From NCBI GenBank assembly GCA_027010005.1, contig JALVCM010000339.1, positions 1 to 9,238 of the forward strand: a stretch of DNA of 9,238 bases, given 5' to 3'. This DNA is from Thiohalobacter sp. (lineage in GTDB: Bacteria > Pseudomonadota > Gammaproteobacteria > DSM-19610). Below the pieces are notes generated by a model. That model was not told the DNA's origin. It made no database searches and saw only the letters and a program-made list of their open reading frames with translations. The translations under genes and the position numbers were made by a program. Positions 1 through 6,499 of this stretch are shown piece after piece; the stretch's first letter is position 1; every line of letters begins with the position of its first letter.

Positions 1-454
1 GGATGGGAATCAGGTCTCCCACCTGGAAGCCGCTACGCTCGTCAGCTACCAACTCGTAGTGGGAACGGGTAACGGGTCTTCCCGTGGTCAACTGCAGTCG
101 ATTATGGCCAGGCTCGATACCCTCCAGCATCACCCGTACACTATGGCCGGCATGACTTACTTCCAGCGTAAGGTAGGCCACATTGGTCGCGCGCGTTACA
201 CCATCGATGGCCAGGATGCCACGGTAGATATCATCAGGCAGGGATGAAGGTTCTGCAAACGGACCCAACGTATTCTGCTGTACCACCCAGATATCGGCAT
301 CGGCAGTGCGTAACAGTGCCCTGCCATCATCCACCATGCCGCGAAATACACCTGCCATGGTCAGCGTAACCCCAATCAGCAGGCCCAGCCCGATGCCCGT
401 CAACACATAACGACCAACACTATTAGAGATGTCCCGGTAAGCCAGGCTAATCAT
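1..454 (-). CDS. ABC transporter permease, FtsX/MacB type (5' part only)
   Basis: N-terminal 151 codons of a minus-strand gene whose 3' end lies beyond base 1. It starts at the ATG read at 454-452, which overlaps the end of the adaptor gene by 8 bp (ATGATTAG), a sign of translational coupling. The product opens MISLAYRDISNSVGRYVLTG, then has one hydrophobic segment (about residues 15-38) and a soluble, extracytoplasmic-looking stretch containing DADIWVVQQNTLGPFAEPSS. The visible part ends in FQVGDLIPI, resembling the 'GD' motif of the MacB-type periplasmic domain. This layout (short cytoplasmic N-terminus, TM1, large periplasmic domain) is that of FtsX-fold permeases, which work with an ATPase and a HlyD-type adaptor in MacAB- or DevBCA-like exporters. 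The adaptor gene directly upstream fits this. The ATPase gene is not in view and the substrate cannot be told. Confidence 0.85.
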   Translation of the reverse strand, partial: MISLAYRDISNSVGRYVLTGIGLGLLIGVTLTMAGVFRGMVDDGRALLRTADADIWVVQQNTLGPFAEPSSLPDDIYRGILAIDGVTRATNVAYLTLEVSHAGHSVRVMLEGIEPGHNRLQLTTGRPVTRSHYELVADERSGFQVGDLIPI

Positions 455-1616
455 GGCCAGTGATTTTCAACCGTTTACCCTCACTCAGGGGTTTTGACGA
501 ATAGCTCACCACACGATCCTCCGGCGTGACGCCAGTGCGTATCTGTGTTTTCCCGTCCAGGGTTCGTGCACCAGTCCTGACGGTCGTAAAGTGCGCCTTG
601 TCATTGACGATCAGCCAGACGCCTGTCTGTCGCCCATGCGACTGTAAGACTGCGGCAGGCAACCACTGTACCTTCGGAACCTCGGGGGCATTGATTGTCA
701 CATTAGCCAATGTACCAATTGCCACGCCTTCAGGGATCTCCTCGAAAGCCACATCGATCCAGCGCTCCTCGGTGAGGCTGTCAGCAATCAGCTCAACACG
801 CGCCACATTTCCTTTCAGGGGCCATTTCGGCTGATTGCGCAACAGGATTTCCGCTGACTGCCCTTTACGGATGTCCCCGCTACCCCGCTGTTCGATGCGA
901 GTACGTACCCAAAGCGTGGCCGGTTCGATCAACCGTAATACCGTTGTACCCGCTACAATCACGGAGCCGGGCTCCACCTCCCGTGCAGTCACCAGGCCAT
1001 CTACCGGGCTGACCAGTTTCAACTCCTCGACCTGTGCCTGCAGTGCCTTCAGGTCAGACTGCAAACGCTGCAAGTCGTGACGTGCTCCTTCCAGATCAGC
1101 CTGTGCGCCGCGTACCTGATCTGCCGCCGTCTTTGCATCCGTCTCCTTCGTTTCTGCCGCTTCGTGACTGATCTGTTTTTTTGCCAGCAACTCCCGGTAG
1201 CGTTTGGCCTCACGTTGTGCCAGTGCAGAACGGCTGCTGGCCTCGTCAAGACGGGACTGGGCCGCCTCTATCTGGTGTTCGCTCCGCTCGATACTCTTTT
1301 GGGCGCTCTGTAACCTGTCGGGCAGGTCCACCGGATCCATCTCACCAAGTAGTTGGCCGGCAGTGACCCGGTCACCATGATCGACGTACAGCTGCAATAG
1401 CCTGCCGGTCCGGGTCGGGCCAATGGTATAACTTCGCCGCGCTTCCACGGTGCCTATACCAAACAATGCGGGCTGCAGATCCCCCTGTGACAACCTCACC
1501 GTCTGCACCGGTACCGGCGCAAGTGGGCCCTTGATCATAATCAATGCCAGCACACCCGCAATTGCGAGCAAAAGCAGCAGACTGTAAATCAGGCGTCTAT
1601 TACGATTATTCAACAT
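447..1616 (-). CDS. HlyD/MacA-family periplasmic adaptor (membrane-fusion) subunit
   Basis: 389 residues, ATG start, with GGGAGA just upstream. The N-terminus MLNNRNRRLIYSLLLLLAIAG is basic and then hydrophobic, an uncleaved anchor at about residues 9-29. A first half-lipoyl segment follows at about 60-95 (IGPTRTGRLLQLYVDHGDRV, then GQLLGEMDP). Next comes a long Ala/Gln/Glu-rich coiled-coil hairpin (about 98-200), the second half-lipoyl (LVSPVDGLVTAREVEPGSVI) and beta-barrel/membrane-proximal domains to the C-terminus. These are the hallmarks of adaptors that link an inner-membrane transporter to an outer-membrane channel. The next gene is an FtsX-type permease overlapping by 8 bp, so it most likely serves an ABC exporter and not an RND pump. 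The cargo is unknown. The PilZ gene ends only 17 bp upstream. Confidence 0.9.
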   Translation of the reverse strand: MLNNRNRRLIYSLLLLLAIAGVLALIMIKGPLAPVPVQTVRLSQGDLQPALFGIGTVEARRSYTIGPTRTGRLLQLYVDHGDRVTAGQLLGEMDPVDLPDRLQSAQKSIERSEHQIEAAQSRLDEASSRSALAQREAKRYRELLAKKQISHEAAETKETDAKTAADQVRGAQADLEGARHDLQRLQSDLKALQAQVEELKLVSPVDGLVTAREVEPGSVIVAGTTVLRLIEPATLWVRTRIEQRGSGDIRKGQSAEILLRNQPKWPLKGNVARVELIADSLTEERWIDVAFEEIPEGVAIGTLANVTINAPEVPKVQWLPAAVLQSHGRQTGVWLIVNDKAHFTTVRTGARTLDGKTQIRTGVTPEDRVVSYSSKPLSEGKRLKITGHD

Positions 1617-1633
1617 GTCTCCCGAAATCAGTT

Positions 1634-1942
1634 TTATCTTTTGTGTGCTGCCTGCATCTGTAATCTGCCGCCGGGATCAAAATCCTCAATCATTAACCCG
1701 ACTCCATCCGGCGCACTATGTACGATCATCCCTTTAACATAGTACTTGTCTGTACCTGTACTCTCTTCGGGCAGAAATTCAATATCCATAGACCGGCTTC
1801 CGTATTGTGGTTGATAGATGGTTTCAACAAAGACGCCACTCGCCGAGATATTCCGGGTCTTCCCGACCGCCACCGGTACACCATTACTGTAAAGCAGGAC
1901 ATTCAGCTGTGCATCGATACGTTGACTATAACGGTGTTCCAT
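1634..1942 (-). CDS. single-domain PilZ protein (putative c-di-GMP receptor)
   Basis: 102 residues, essentially one PilZ beta-barrel. Both c-di-GMP contact motifs are present: R4-YSQ-R8 (RxxxR) near the N-terminus and N31-I-S33-A-S-G36 ([D/N]xSxxG). Beta strands follow, including YYVKGMIVHSAPDGVGLMIEDF. The family binds cyclic di-GMP and changes the activity of a partner protein. No output domain is attached here, so it would act in trans. The start ATG is preceded by AAGGA at a normal distance. It lies 17 bp before the adaptor gene and 69 bp after the ferritin-like gene. That position suggests, but does not prove, a link between second-messenger level and the downstream exporter. Domain assignment is firm; role is unknown. 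Confidence 0.88.
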   Translation of the reverse strand: MEHRYSQRIDAQLNVLLYSNGVPVAVGKTRNISASGVFVETIYQPQYGSRSMDIEFLPEESTGTDKYYVKGMIVHSAPDGVGLMIEDFDPGGRLQMQAAHKR

Positions 1943-2011
1943 GGAAGATATCCTTAAGGCATTAATGAGTCAGATTGTCATATTACAACAGCTGGTAAAC
2001 CGTAATTTACT

Positions 2012-2473
2012 TTAGCAGCCCTGCCTGCCACCGCCACCCCGGCCACCTTTTCCATGATGCCCACGGCCGCCGTCCCGCTCCACACAACGACGAAAAGCGG
2101 GTAGATGGTTTTCCTGAGAAGCACGTTGCAATTGCCGGAATACCGTTTGCACATCGGCATAGTCCAGCGTCATATCCAGCAAGCGATTGTACAGTTCAGC
2201 ATTTTCAATTTCTGCTTCGACACCCATTTGACACGCTTCGGTCACCGAGGAAGGTATCTCAATCTGATCCATCCACGGGTCTTTCGGCACCGGGATATCG
2301 TAGTGTTCGTACAAGGGTAACAATGCCTGAATGTGACGTTCCTCGGCCGCTACGATATTCACAAAGGGCCGAATTTCACCCCAGGTTTCGATAACTTTAT
2401 GGTAGGTGGCCCTGGCCTTATATTCATCATCCAGGGCCTCGTTCAATGCCCGTTTCAGTTCGATTTTGCTCAT
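2012..2473 (-). CDS. DUF2202-type ferritin-like protein with Gly/His-rich tail
   Basis: I chose the ATG at 2473 because a good GGAGG (2484-2488) sits 10 bp upstream. An in-frame GTG at 2533 would overlap the OsmC gene by 14 bp and add 20 residues that do not look conserved. The 153-residue product is a four-helix bundle by pattern. Likely di-metal ligands are E17 in helix 1 (LDDEYKARATYH), E44/H47 in helix 2 (AAEERH), E86, E88 or E90 in helix 3 (GVEAEIENAELY), and E121/H123 in helix 4 (ASQENHLPAF). This resembles the DUF2202 branch of the ferritin-like superfamily, whose biochemical role is not settled; iron or oxygen chemistry is an inference. The last 20 residues are Gly/Arg/His-rich and end in Cys (HHGKGGRGGGGRQGC), a possible flexible metal-binding tail. 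Neighbours are an OsmC-like protein and a multihaem cytochrome. Confidence 0.8.
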   Translation of the reverse strand: MSKIELKRALNEALDDEYKARATYHKVIETWGEIRPFVNIVAAEERHIQALLPLYEHYDIPVPKDPWMDQIEIPSSVTEACQMGVEAEIENAELYNRLLDMTLDYADVQTVFRQLQRASQENHLPAFRRCVERDGGRGHHGKGGRGGGGRQGC

Positions 2474-2483
2474 TGCAGCCAGC

Positions 2484-2488
2484 CCTCC
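2484..2488 (-). promoter_or_regulatory. ribosome binding site for the DUF2202 gene
   Basis: GGAGG on the minus strand, 10 bp before the ATG at 2473. It favours that start over the upstream in-frame GTG at 2533. Confidence 0.6.
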
Positions 2489-2519
2489 ATCGTATTTCCT
2501 GATCGGCAAGACCTCATCT

Positions 2520-2930
2520 TCATACACCTCCACTTCGCCGCAGGATACCTTTCAATTCAGTCCCCGGTGCCACGGTATTGTAGACCGTACCGTACTTGCG
2601 GATATTTTCGTGCATCAGTTCCAGTTTGCGGTCATTCTCGTCACTGTCAACCTTGATTTCATAGTCGATGCGCATCATCTTTGGCGGAGAATCCTGGCGG
2701 ATGCCGTGTACCCTGATATTCACGCCCCGGTAATCGAAATGGATCATGGGTGCGATACGTTCCATATTTTTCAGGATACAGGCAGCCACTGCGGCCAGTA
2801 GTAATTCTGCAGGGTTAAAGGCATCACTACGTCCCTCCAGGTCAGTATCGATAACAAGCTGTGCCTCTTTACATTGTGCCAGGCTACCGTGGGCATCTAC
2901 CCGCCGTGCCGTTATCTCGTATTCCAGCAT
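2520..2930 (-). CDS. OsmC/Ohr-family protein lacking the second catalytic cysteine
   Basis: I chose the ATG at 2930 because GGAGG (2937-2941) lies 6 bp upstream. The longer in-frame start at 2978 would run into the cytochrome gene and adds a basic, unlikely N-terminus. The 136-residue product shows the OsmC fold pattern: an N-terminal beta region (MLEYEITARRVDAHGSLA), then FNPAELLLAAVAACILKNM with the central-helix Cys (C51), then RIDYEIKVDSDEND and the C-terminal KYGTVYNTVAPGTEL. OsmC and Ohr reduce organic hydroperoxides with a Cys pair. C51 matches the peroxidatic Cys, but the position of the second Cys (normally in a CPV- or CTV-like motif) is Gly (G114). Another Cys, C20, lies in the N-terminal region. 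Classical two-Cys peroxidase chemistry is therefore doubtful; a one-Cys thiol enzyme or a binding role is possible. It lies 13 bp after the cytochrome gene. Confidence 0.85.
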   Translation of the reverse strand: MLEYEITARRVDAHGSLAQCKEAQLVIDTDLEGRSDAFNPAELLLAAVAACILKNMERIAPMIHFDYRGVNIRVHGIRQDSPPKMMRIDYEIKVDSDENDRKLELMHENIRKYGTVYNTVAPGTELKGILRRSGGV

Positions 2931-2943
2931 TGCTCTCCTCCCG

Positions 2944-4218
2944 TCAATCGACCTGTATTTCCTTCTGTGCCATTTCAATATCCTCGAGCGTCCAGCCTTT
3001 CCTGTCCGCCATCGGCTTGTAGGTCCAGCGGTAGATGAGCCGGGCCTTTACTGTCACCTGGCCGGATTCCGGCAGGGTGAAATGGAAGCTGGAGTGGTCG
3101 GTTTCGCGTGGCGGAATACGGGTATTGAACAGTTCGTGATCTGCATTGAATCCACCAGCGGGCACCATTCCGGTCCGGGTGACAAACGGCCGGGCAAACA
3201 TCTTGCCGGGATGGCCGGCATAATCACGCGGTGTTGTACCGGCACCCGCCAGGGGCGGCAATTTTTCCGGCTTCCCGCCGCGGTGCTGCAGGTGATGGCC
3301 CGCAGCGTCCAGCGCATCGACCACCAGGATGATATTTCTCAGGGTCGCACCGCCCGGCAGCGTGTGACCTGCGCCACTGTTTGTCACACTGGCATCCACC
3401 ACCAGCAAGCCATCCTTTTTACGGGCTTCCAGTTTCAGTGTGGCAGCCTTGAGCAGCATGTCCTTGCTGTGCCCGCCATGAAACAGGTGTCGGCGGATCG
3501 TGTCGGCCTTGCGAACCTTGCCGCCAATCGCTACAGGCCGATCCTTTCCGCCCGTCGGCATGTGACACTCCTGGCACTGCTGTGTCACAACACCCTTGTC
3601 ATAGGCTGCCTTCCAGTCTGCGTAGGTACTGAGAGACAACAGGTGTTCCTGGTTCAGGTGGCACATGGCACAGAACTCCGATTTGACATGAATCGGCGAC
3701 GATACGGTTTTATGTGCGGGTGAAACTGCATCGTCATAGGGCCCGCGCTTGGTATCGCCACGGGCCCGCGTCACGACATGATTGATGTCTGTGATGTAGC
3801 GGCCAGTATCCGGATCGCGAATGACCCTGACGTCCGCCACGGTATGGCAGAAATCACAGGATATCCCCTGGCTGCCCTTGTCGATTGCCTCCATGAGGTC
3901 GACCTCGTGACCTTCGTTCAGCACGACATCCGGCGTATGGCAGTTGGCACAATCACCCGGTTCATCCGGATGAAAACCCTTGTAGCCCATGCCGTCCTTT
4001 TCACCTTTGGCATTCAGTCCCAGGTAAAACTGCTGGAACACCTTGTCGTGCGGTGTCTTCCCCATCATGGACTGACTGTAATCCCTGAGCTGCTCCTGGT
4101 GGCAGGCGCCGCAATAGCTGTTGGGCTGGTAGTTATAGCCCGGGTCGTCCTTTATGTCATTTTCAGCGAATACCGGTATCGAAAATACCAGCATGGCCAG
4201 CGGTAAAAAAATCTTCAT
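2944..4218 (-). CDS. exported pentahaem c-type cytochrome
   Basis: 424 residues with a clear Sec signal peptide (MKIFLPLAMLVFSIPVFA, cleavage likely after A18). There are five CXXCH haem c sites: C36-GAC-H40, C90-ANC-H94, C121-DFC-H125, C183-AMC-H187 and C215-QEC-H219. This half resembles cytochrome c554/NrfA-like multihaem folds. The C-terminal ~180 residues contain no CXXCH and look like a beta-sandwich, opening with VTNSGAGHTLPGGATLRN, a GHxxP-type motif found after haem domains in several multihaem cytochromes. It should be a periplasmic electron carrier or reductase; the partner and substrate are not determinable. Its ATG overlaps the stop of the CDF transporter gene (ATGA, 4215-4218), so the two are translationally coupled. 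Haem attachment requires a Ccm system elsewhere. Confidence 0.9.
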   Translation of the reverse strand: MKIFLPLAMLVFSIPVFAENDIKDDPGYNYQPNSYCGACHQEQLRDYSQSMMGKTPHDKVFQQFYLGLNAKGEKDGMGYKGFHPDEPGDCANCHTPDVVLNEGHEVDLMEAIDKGSQGISCDFCHTVADVRVIRDPDTGRYITDINHVVTRARGDTKRGPYDDAVSPAHKTVSSPIHVKSEFCAMCHLNQEHLLSLSTYADWKAAYDKGVVTQQCQECHMPTGGKDRPVAIGGKVRKADTIRRHLFHGGHSKDMLLKAATLKLEARKKDGLLVVDASVTNSGAGHTLPGGATLRNIILVVDALDAAGHHLQHRGGKPEKLPPLAGAGTTPRDYAGHPGKMFARPFVTRTGMVPAGGFNADHELFNTRIPPRETDHSSFHFTLPESGQVTVKARLIYRWTYKPMADRKGWTLEDIEMAQKEIQVD

Positions 4219-5408
4219 GGATCATTCCTCTGCAGGCTTTCGTTCATTTTATCCACCTGTATCCCGAGTATGGCGAGTAGCTCGATCAGTGGGGCCGGCG
4301 TACCTTTCGGTTCAAAACGGACTTCATCAATACGGTTCCTGACCAGCCAGCCTGTCAGCTTCATGGCCTTGCCGTGCTCGTCTTCACGGTAGGGGTTGAT
4401 AAACCATTGCTGTGACTTAATATTCCCTTGTTCACTGATTTCGTCGAGACGTAGCCAGTGTGCCCGGCCAAATGCACTGGCCGGGGTTTTTCTGTCCGCC
4501 TCAAACAGGGAGAGGCGTCGCTGCCGATCACTCGTGACCGGTTCGTAGTGAATGGTGACACTCTCGAGGCGTGGAATTTCCCGCTTCAGTTCGTCAGATA
4601 TTTCATCCACCATACGATGCGCCTGGCTGAAGCTCTGGGGCTCCAGTTCCAGTGTGGCACTGAGAAACAGTGCACTGCCGGCACGTCGGATACGCAGGCT
4701 TTGCACCCTGTCTACCAGTGGCAGGGATTCAAGGTATTTTCTGGCCTGTTCAAGTTCTTCGTCCGCAGTAGAGGCATCGAGCAGCGAAAGGAGGCCATCC
4801 CGAATGACTTCGTAGGCACTGTAAAAAATCAGTCCGGTAATGGTAATGACAGCGGCTTCCTGGGCAAAAGGGACACCCAGCAAGTGACCGGAGATACCGG
4901 CCATGACCACCAGGCCGGCACCCAGGTCACCCAGCCAGTTGATGACATCACTGTTCAGACCAGGGGAATGCAGCGCCTGTGCTGCGCGCTTCTCCAGGTA
5001 ATAGAAAAGCCCCTGCACGAGCAGAACGATAACCATAAAACCCAGTGTGGCAACAGGAATGGAAGGCGCTGCCACACCCTTGTCGGAAAAAACCGAGCGC
5101 AGTATTTCGTAACCGGCAAACAGCACACCCATGCCACCCATGACCGCTGCCATATCTTCGAGCTTGTACAAGCCCAGCGGAAAACGTGCCGAGCGGTGCG
5201 GCGCAACCCGAACCGCGCCATACACCAGCAAAGCTCCAATGACATCTGAAAGGCTGTGAATGGCGTCCGCCAGCACCACAGTACTGCCGGACAAAATACC
5301 CCATCCCAGTTTGGCGCCTGCCAGCAGGGTATTCAGTAATGTCGAAGCAACCATCCATCGGCGCTTCTGAAGCTCCATCTGTACCTTTGCCGGCAAGCGA
5401 TCCTGCAC
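4215..5408 (-). CDS. cation diffusion facilitator with fused NifX/NifB-like domain
   Basis: 397 residues from a GTG at 5408; an ATG at 5378 (MELQKRRWM), with AAGG 5 bp upstream, is an equally likely start. Residues ~18-210 form the six-helix CDF membrane domain. The TM2 metal site is H51-SLS-D55 in LADAIHSLSD, and a family loop FPLGLYKLED follows. In TM5 the usual HxxxD is N157-WLG-D161. Residues ~215-295 are the cytoplasmic CDF domain (EQARKYLESLPLVDRVQSLR to ESVTIHYEPV). From ~298 there is an extra domain: ASAFGRAHWLRLDEI, WFINPY, HGKAMKLTGWLVRNRIDEVR and ELLAILGIQVD. This matches the dinitrogenase iron-molybdenum cofactor-binding (NifX/NifB C-terminal) fold. CDFs export divalent metals (Zn, Fe, Mn, Co) by proton antiport. 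The fused domain suggests iron or another cofactor metal, by inference only. Coupled to the cytochrome gene by a 4-bp overlap. Confidence 0.88.
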   Translation of the reverse strand: MQDRLPAKVQMELQKRRWMVASTLLNTLLAGAKLGWGILSGSTVVLADAIHSLSDVIGALLVYGAVRVAPHRSARFPLGLYKLEDMAAVMGGMGVLFAGYEILRSVFSDKGVAAPSIPVATLGFMVIVLLVQGLFYYLEKRAAQALHSPGLNSDVINWLGDLGAGLVVMAGISGHLLGVPFAQEAAVITITGLIFYSAYEVIRDGLLSLLDASTADEELEQARKYLESLPLVDRVQSLRIRRAGSALFLSATLELEPQSFSQAHRMVDEISDELKREIPRLESVTIHYEPVTSDRQRRLSLFEADRKTPASAFGRAHWLRLDEISEQGNIKSQQWFINPYREDEHGKAMKLTGWLVRNRIDEVRFEPKGTPAPLIELLAILGIQVDKMNESLQRNDP

Positions 5409-5451
5409 TGGAGCTTACCAGCCGGACAAGACTATGCCTGTACGGTACAAA

Positions 5452-5772
5452 TCAATCATGAAGTATCAGTCGCTGACCGGCCCTGTCCACGTCAACAATC
5501 TGCCCGGCTTCCCTGGCCTGTTCTCCAATCTCCGTCAGTGCCGGCATATTGTTGCTCTCTGCCAGGGCAGTAAAAACAGCCTCTGGCTGGCAATCCAGCA
5601 GCATGTCGGACTCACCCTCACAATCGCAGGCCCGTGCATCGAAATCCAGATCAAACCCGTCCGGTAACTGCAATATCACCGGTTCTTCGCGCACCAACTG
5701 TGCCTTGACCCTGGCCAGGGTTGGCTTGTCATCCTGCCAGTCAAGCTTTGGCATATTCCCATAATCTCGCAT
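5452..5772 (-). CDS. hypothetical acidic protein with CDC-x(9)-C cluster
   Basis: Not recognised. The frame is open well upstream, to 5955, but the ATG at 5922 has no ribosome binding site and faces the start of the divergent zinc-ribbon gene. I prefer the ATG at 5772 (MRDYGNMPKLDWQ), 8 bp after AGGGG (5781-5785); the ATG at 5778 is also possible. The resulting 106-residue product is acidic and soluble, with no signal or membrane segment. It contains LVREEPVILQLPDGFDLDFD, then a Cys cluster CDCEGESDMLLDC and a C-terminal helical part (PALTEIGEQAREAGQIVD). The Cys and acidic residues could bind metal, but nothing proves this. It ends 43 bp before the CDF gene and may be the first gene of that operon. 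Reality of the gene is likely; start and function are uncertain. Confidence 0.55.
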   Translation of the reverse strand: MRDYGNMPKLDWQDDKPTLARVKAQLVREEPVILQLPDGFDLDFDARACDCEGESDMLLDCQPEAVFTALAESNNMPALTEIGEQAREAGQIVDVDRAGQRLILHD

Positions 5773-5920
5773 TTTCATTGCCCCTGTGGTTGTATTCAGG
5801 ATCAGAGTCACACCATAGGTCAGATCTGCAGTCCTTTCTGTCACCCAGGTTGCATCGTACCGGTCTGCACCCGTGTAGATTTCATGCCATGGGACCGGAA
5901 TAGCCTTACAGGAGAGCAAC
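5773..5920. other. divergent intergenic region (or N-terminal extension of the minus-strand gene)
   Basis: About 150 bp separate the preferred starts of the leftward gene and the rightward zinc-ribbon gene, so promoters for both should lie here. The minus strand stays open throughout, which leaves room for up to 50 extra residues on the 5452-5772 product (from ATG 5922). No convincing -35/-10 pair was found; TTGCAT at 5850-5855 followed by TGTAGA at 5874-5879 is a weak rightward candidate. Confidence 0.35.
5911..5916 (+). promoter_or_regulatory. ribosome binding site of the zinc-ribbon gene
   Basis: GGAGAG, 4 bp before the ATG at 5921, supports that start. Here the rightward ATG (5921-5923) and a possible leftward ATG (5922-5920) share the palindrome CATG, so both starts cannot be used independently at the same time. 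Confidence 0.6.
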
Positions 5921-6433
5921 ATGAAAGACACACAGAAACACGACCCGCTTGACACACTCGGAGAAGCCTACGAGAAAATGTACGAGCGCGCCGCCGAGCG
6001 CTTCCACCAGGCGGAAGAAAAGACGGTACCGCTGCTGCACAAGCTGATCGATGAAGCCAGGGAGAAAGCGGTTGAGCTGAAAGAGGTCTCTGCCGAAGAC
6101 GCCGAGAAACTGGCCGACTGGCTGAAACGCGACATGAGTGAAGCCGTTGCCTACCTGTCAGAAACCGGACATGAACTTAAAGACTGGCTGGGCTTTGAAA
6201 CCACCCTGCTGGAAAGCAGTATCTTTGACTTCCTGCTCAAGGCCGCTGACACAACAACAGTTAAACTGATGGAATTTCAGGAACAGGTCCGGGAGGCCAC
6301 CACGATCCACACGGGAGAAATCACTGCGCCCGGCACGCTGACCTGCGACAAGTGTGGTGAGAAGCTGCACTTCTACAAGGCCGGCAAGGTACCGCCCTGC
6401 CCCAAGTGCCATGGCACCCGTTTCCATCGGTAA
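5921..6433 (+). CDS. DUF1451-type zinc-ribbon protein
   Basis: 170 residues. The first ~130 are charged and helical (GEAYEKMYERAAERFHQAEE, then AEDAEKLADWLKRDMSEAVA), probably coiled coil. The C-terminus is a zinc ribbon with C142-DK-C145 and C160-PK-C163 (TCDKCGEKLHFY, then PPCPKCHGTRF). This matches the DUF1451 zinc-ribbon family common in Gammaproteobacteria, whose function is not established. There is no signal peptide, so it should be cytoplasmic. The start is set by GGAGAG 4 bp upstream. It is followed by the MtfA-like peptidase gene after about 30-65 bp on the same strand, so they may be cotranscribed. The family call rests on the layout of helical N-terminus plus terminal CxxC/CxxC. 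Confidence 0.85.
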   Translation: MKDTQKHDPLDTLGEAYEKMYERAAERFHQAEEKTVPLLHKLIDEAREKAVELKEVSAEDAEKLADWLKRDMSEAVAYLSETGHELKDWLGFETTLLESSIFDFLLKAADTTTVKLMEFQEQVREATTIHTGEITAPGTLTCDKCGEKLHFYKAGKVPPCPKCHGTRFHR

Positions 6434-6499
6434 CGGTCACGACAACGAACCGGGAAACAGACGCTGACAAGCCTGCTGAAACGGCTGCACCGTGCCTGG

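Noticed and set aside
59..247. Small plus-strand open frame near the left end
   Set aside because: It is antisense to the FtsX-type permease, which shows family motifs and overlaps the adaptor gene in the usual way.
1943..2011. Promoter or terminator between the ferritin-like and PilZ genes
   Set aside because: TAATAT is present on the minus strand but no -35 lies at a proper distance, and only a short GCAG/CTGC stem without a T-run was found.
2474..2533. GTG 2533 as start of the ferritin-like protein
   Set aside because: It overlaps the OsmC gene and the ATG at 2473 has a better-placed GGAGG.
2746..3723. Long plus-strand open frame of 325 codons opposite the cytochrome gene
   Set aside because: It is the antisense of a gene with a signal peptide and five CXXCH motifs; its translation is low-complexity and has no recognisable domain.
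4458..5249. Plus-strand open frame of 263 codons opposite the CDF gene
   Set aside because: It shadows a well-supported membrane transporter; no domain or ribosome binding site was seen.
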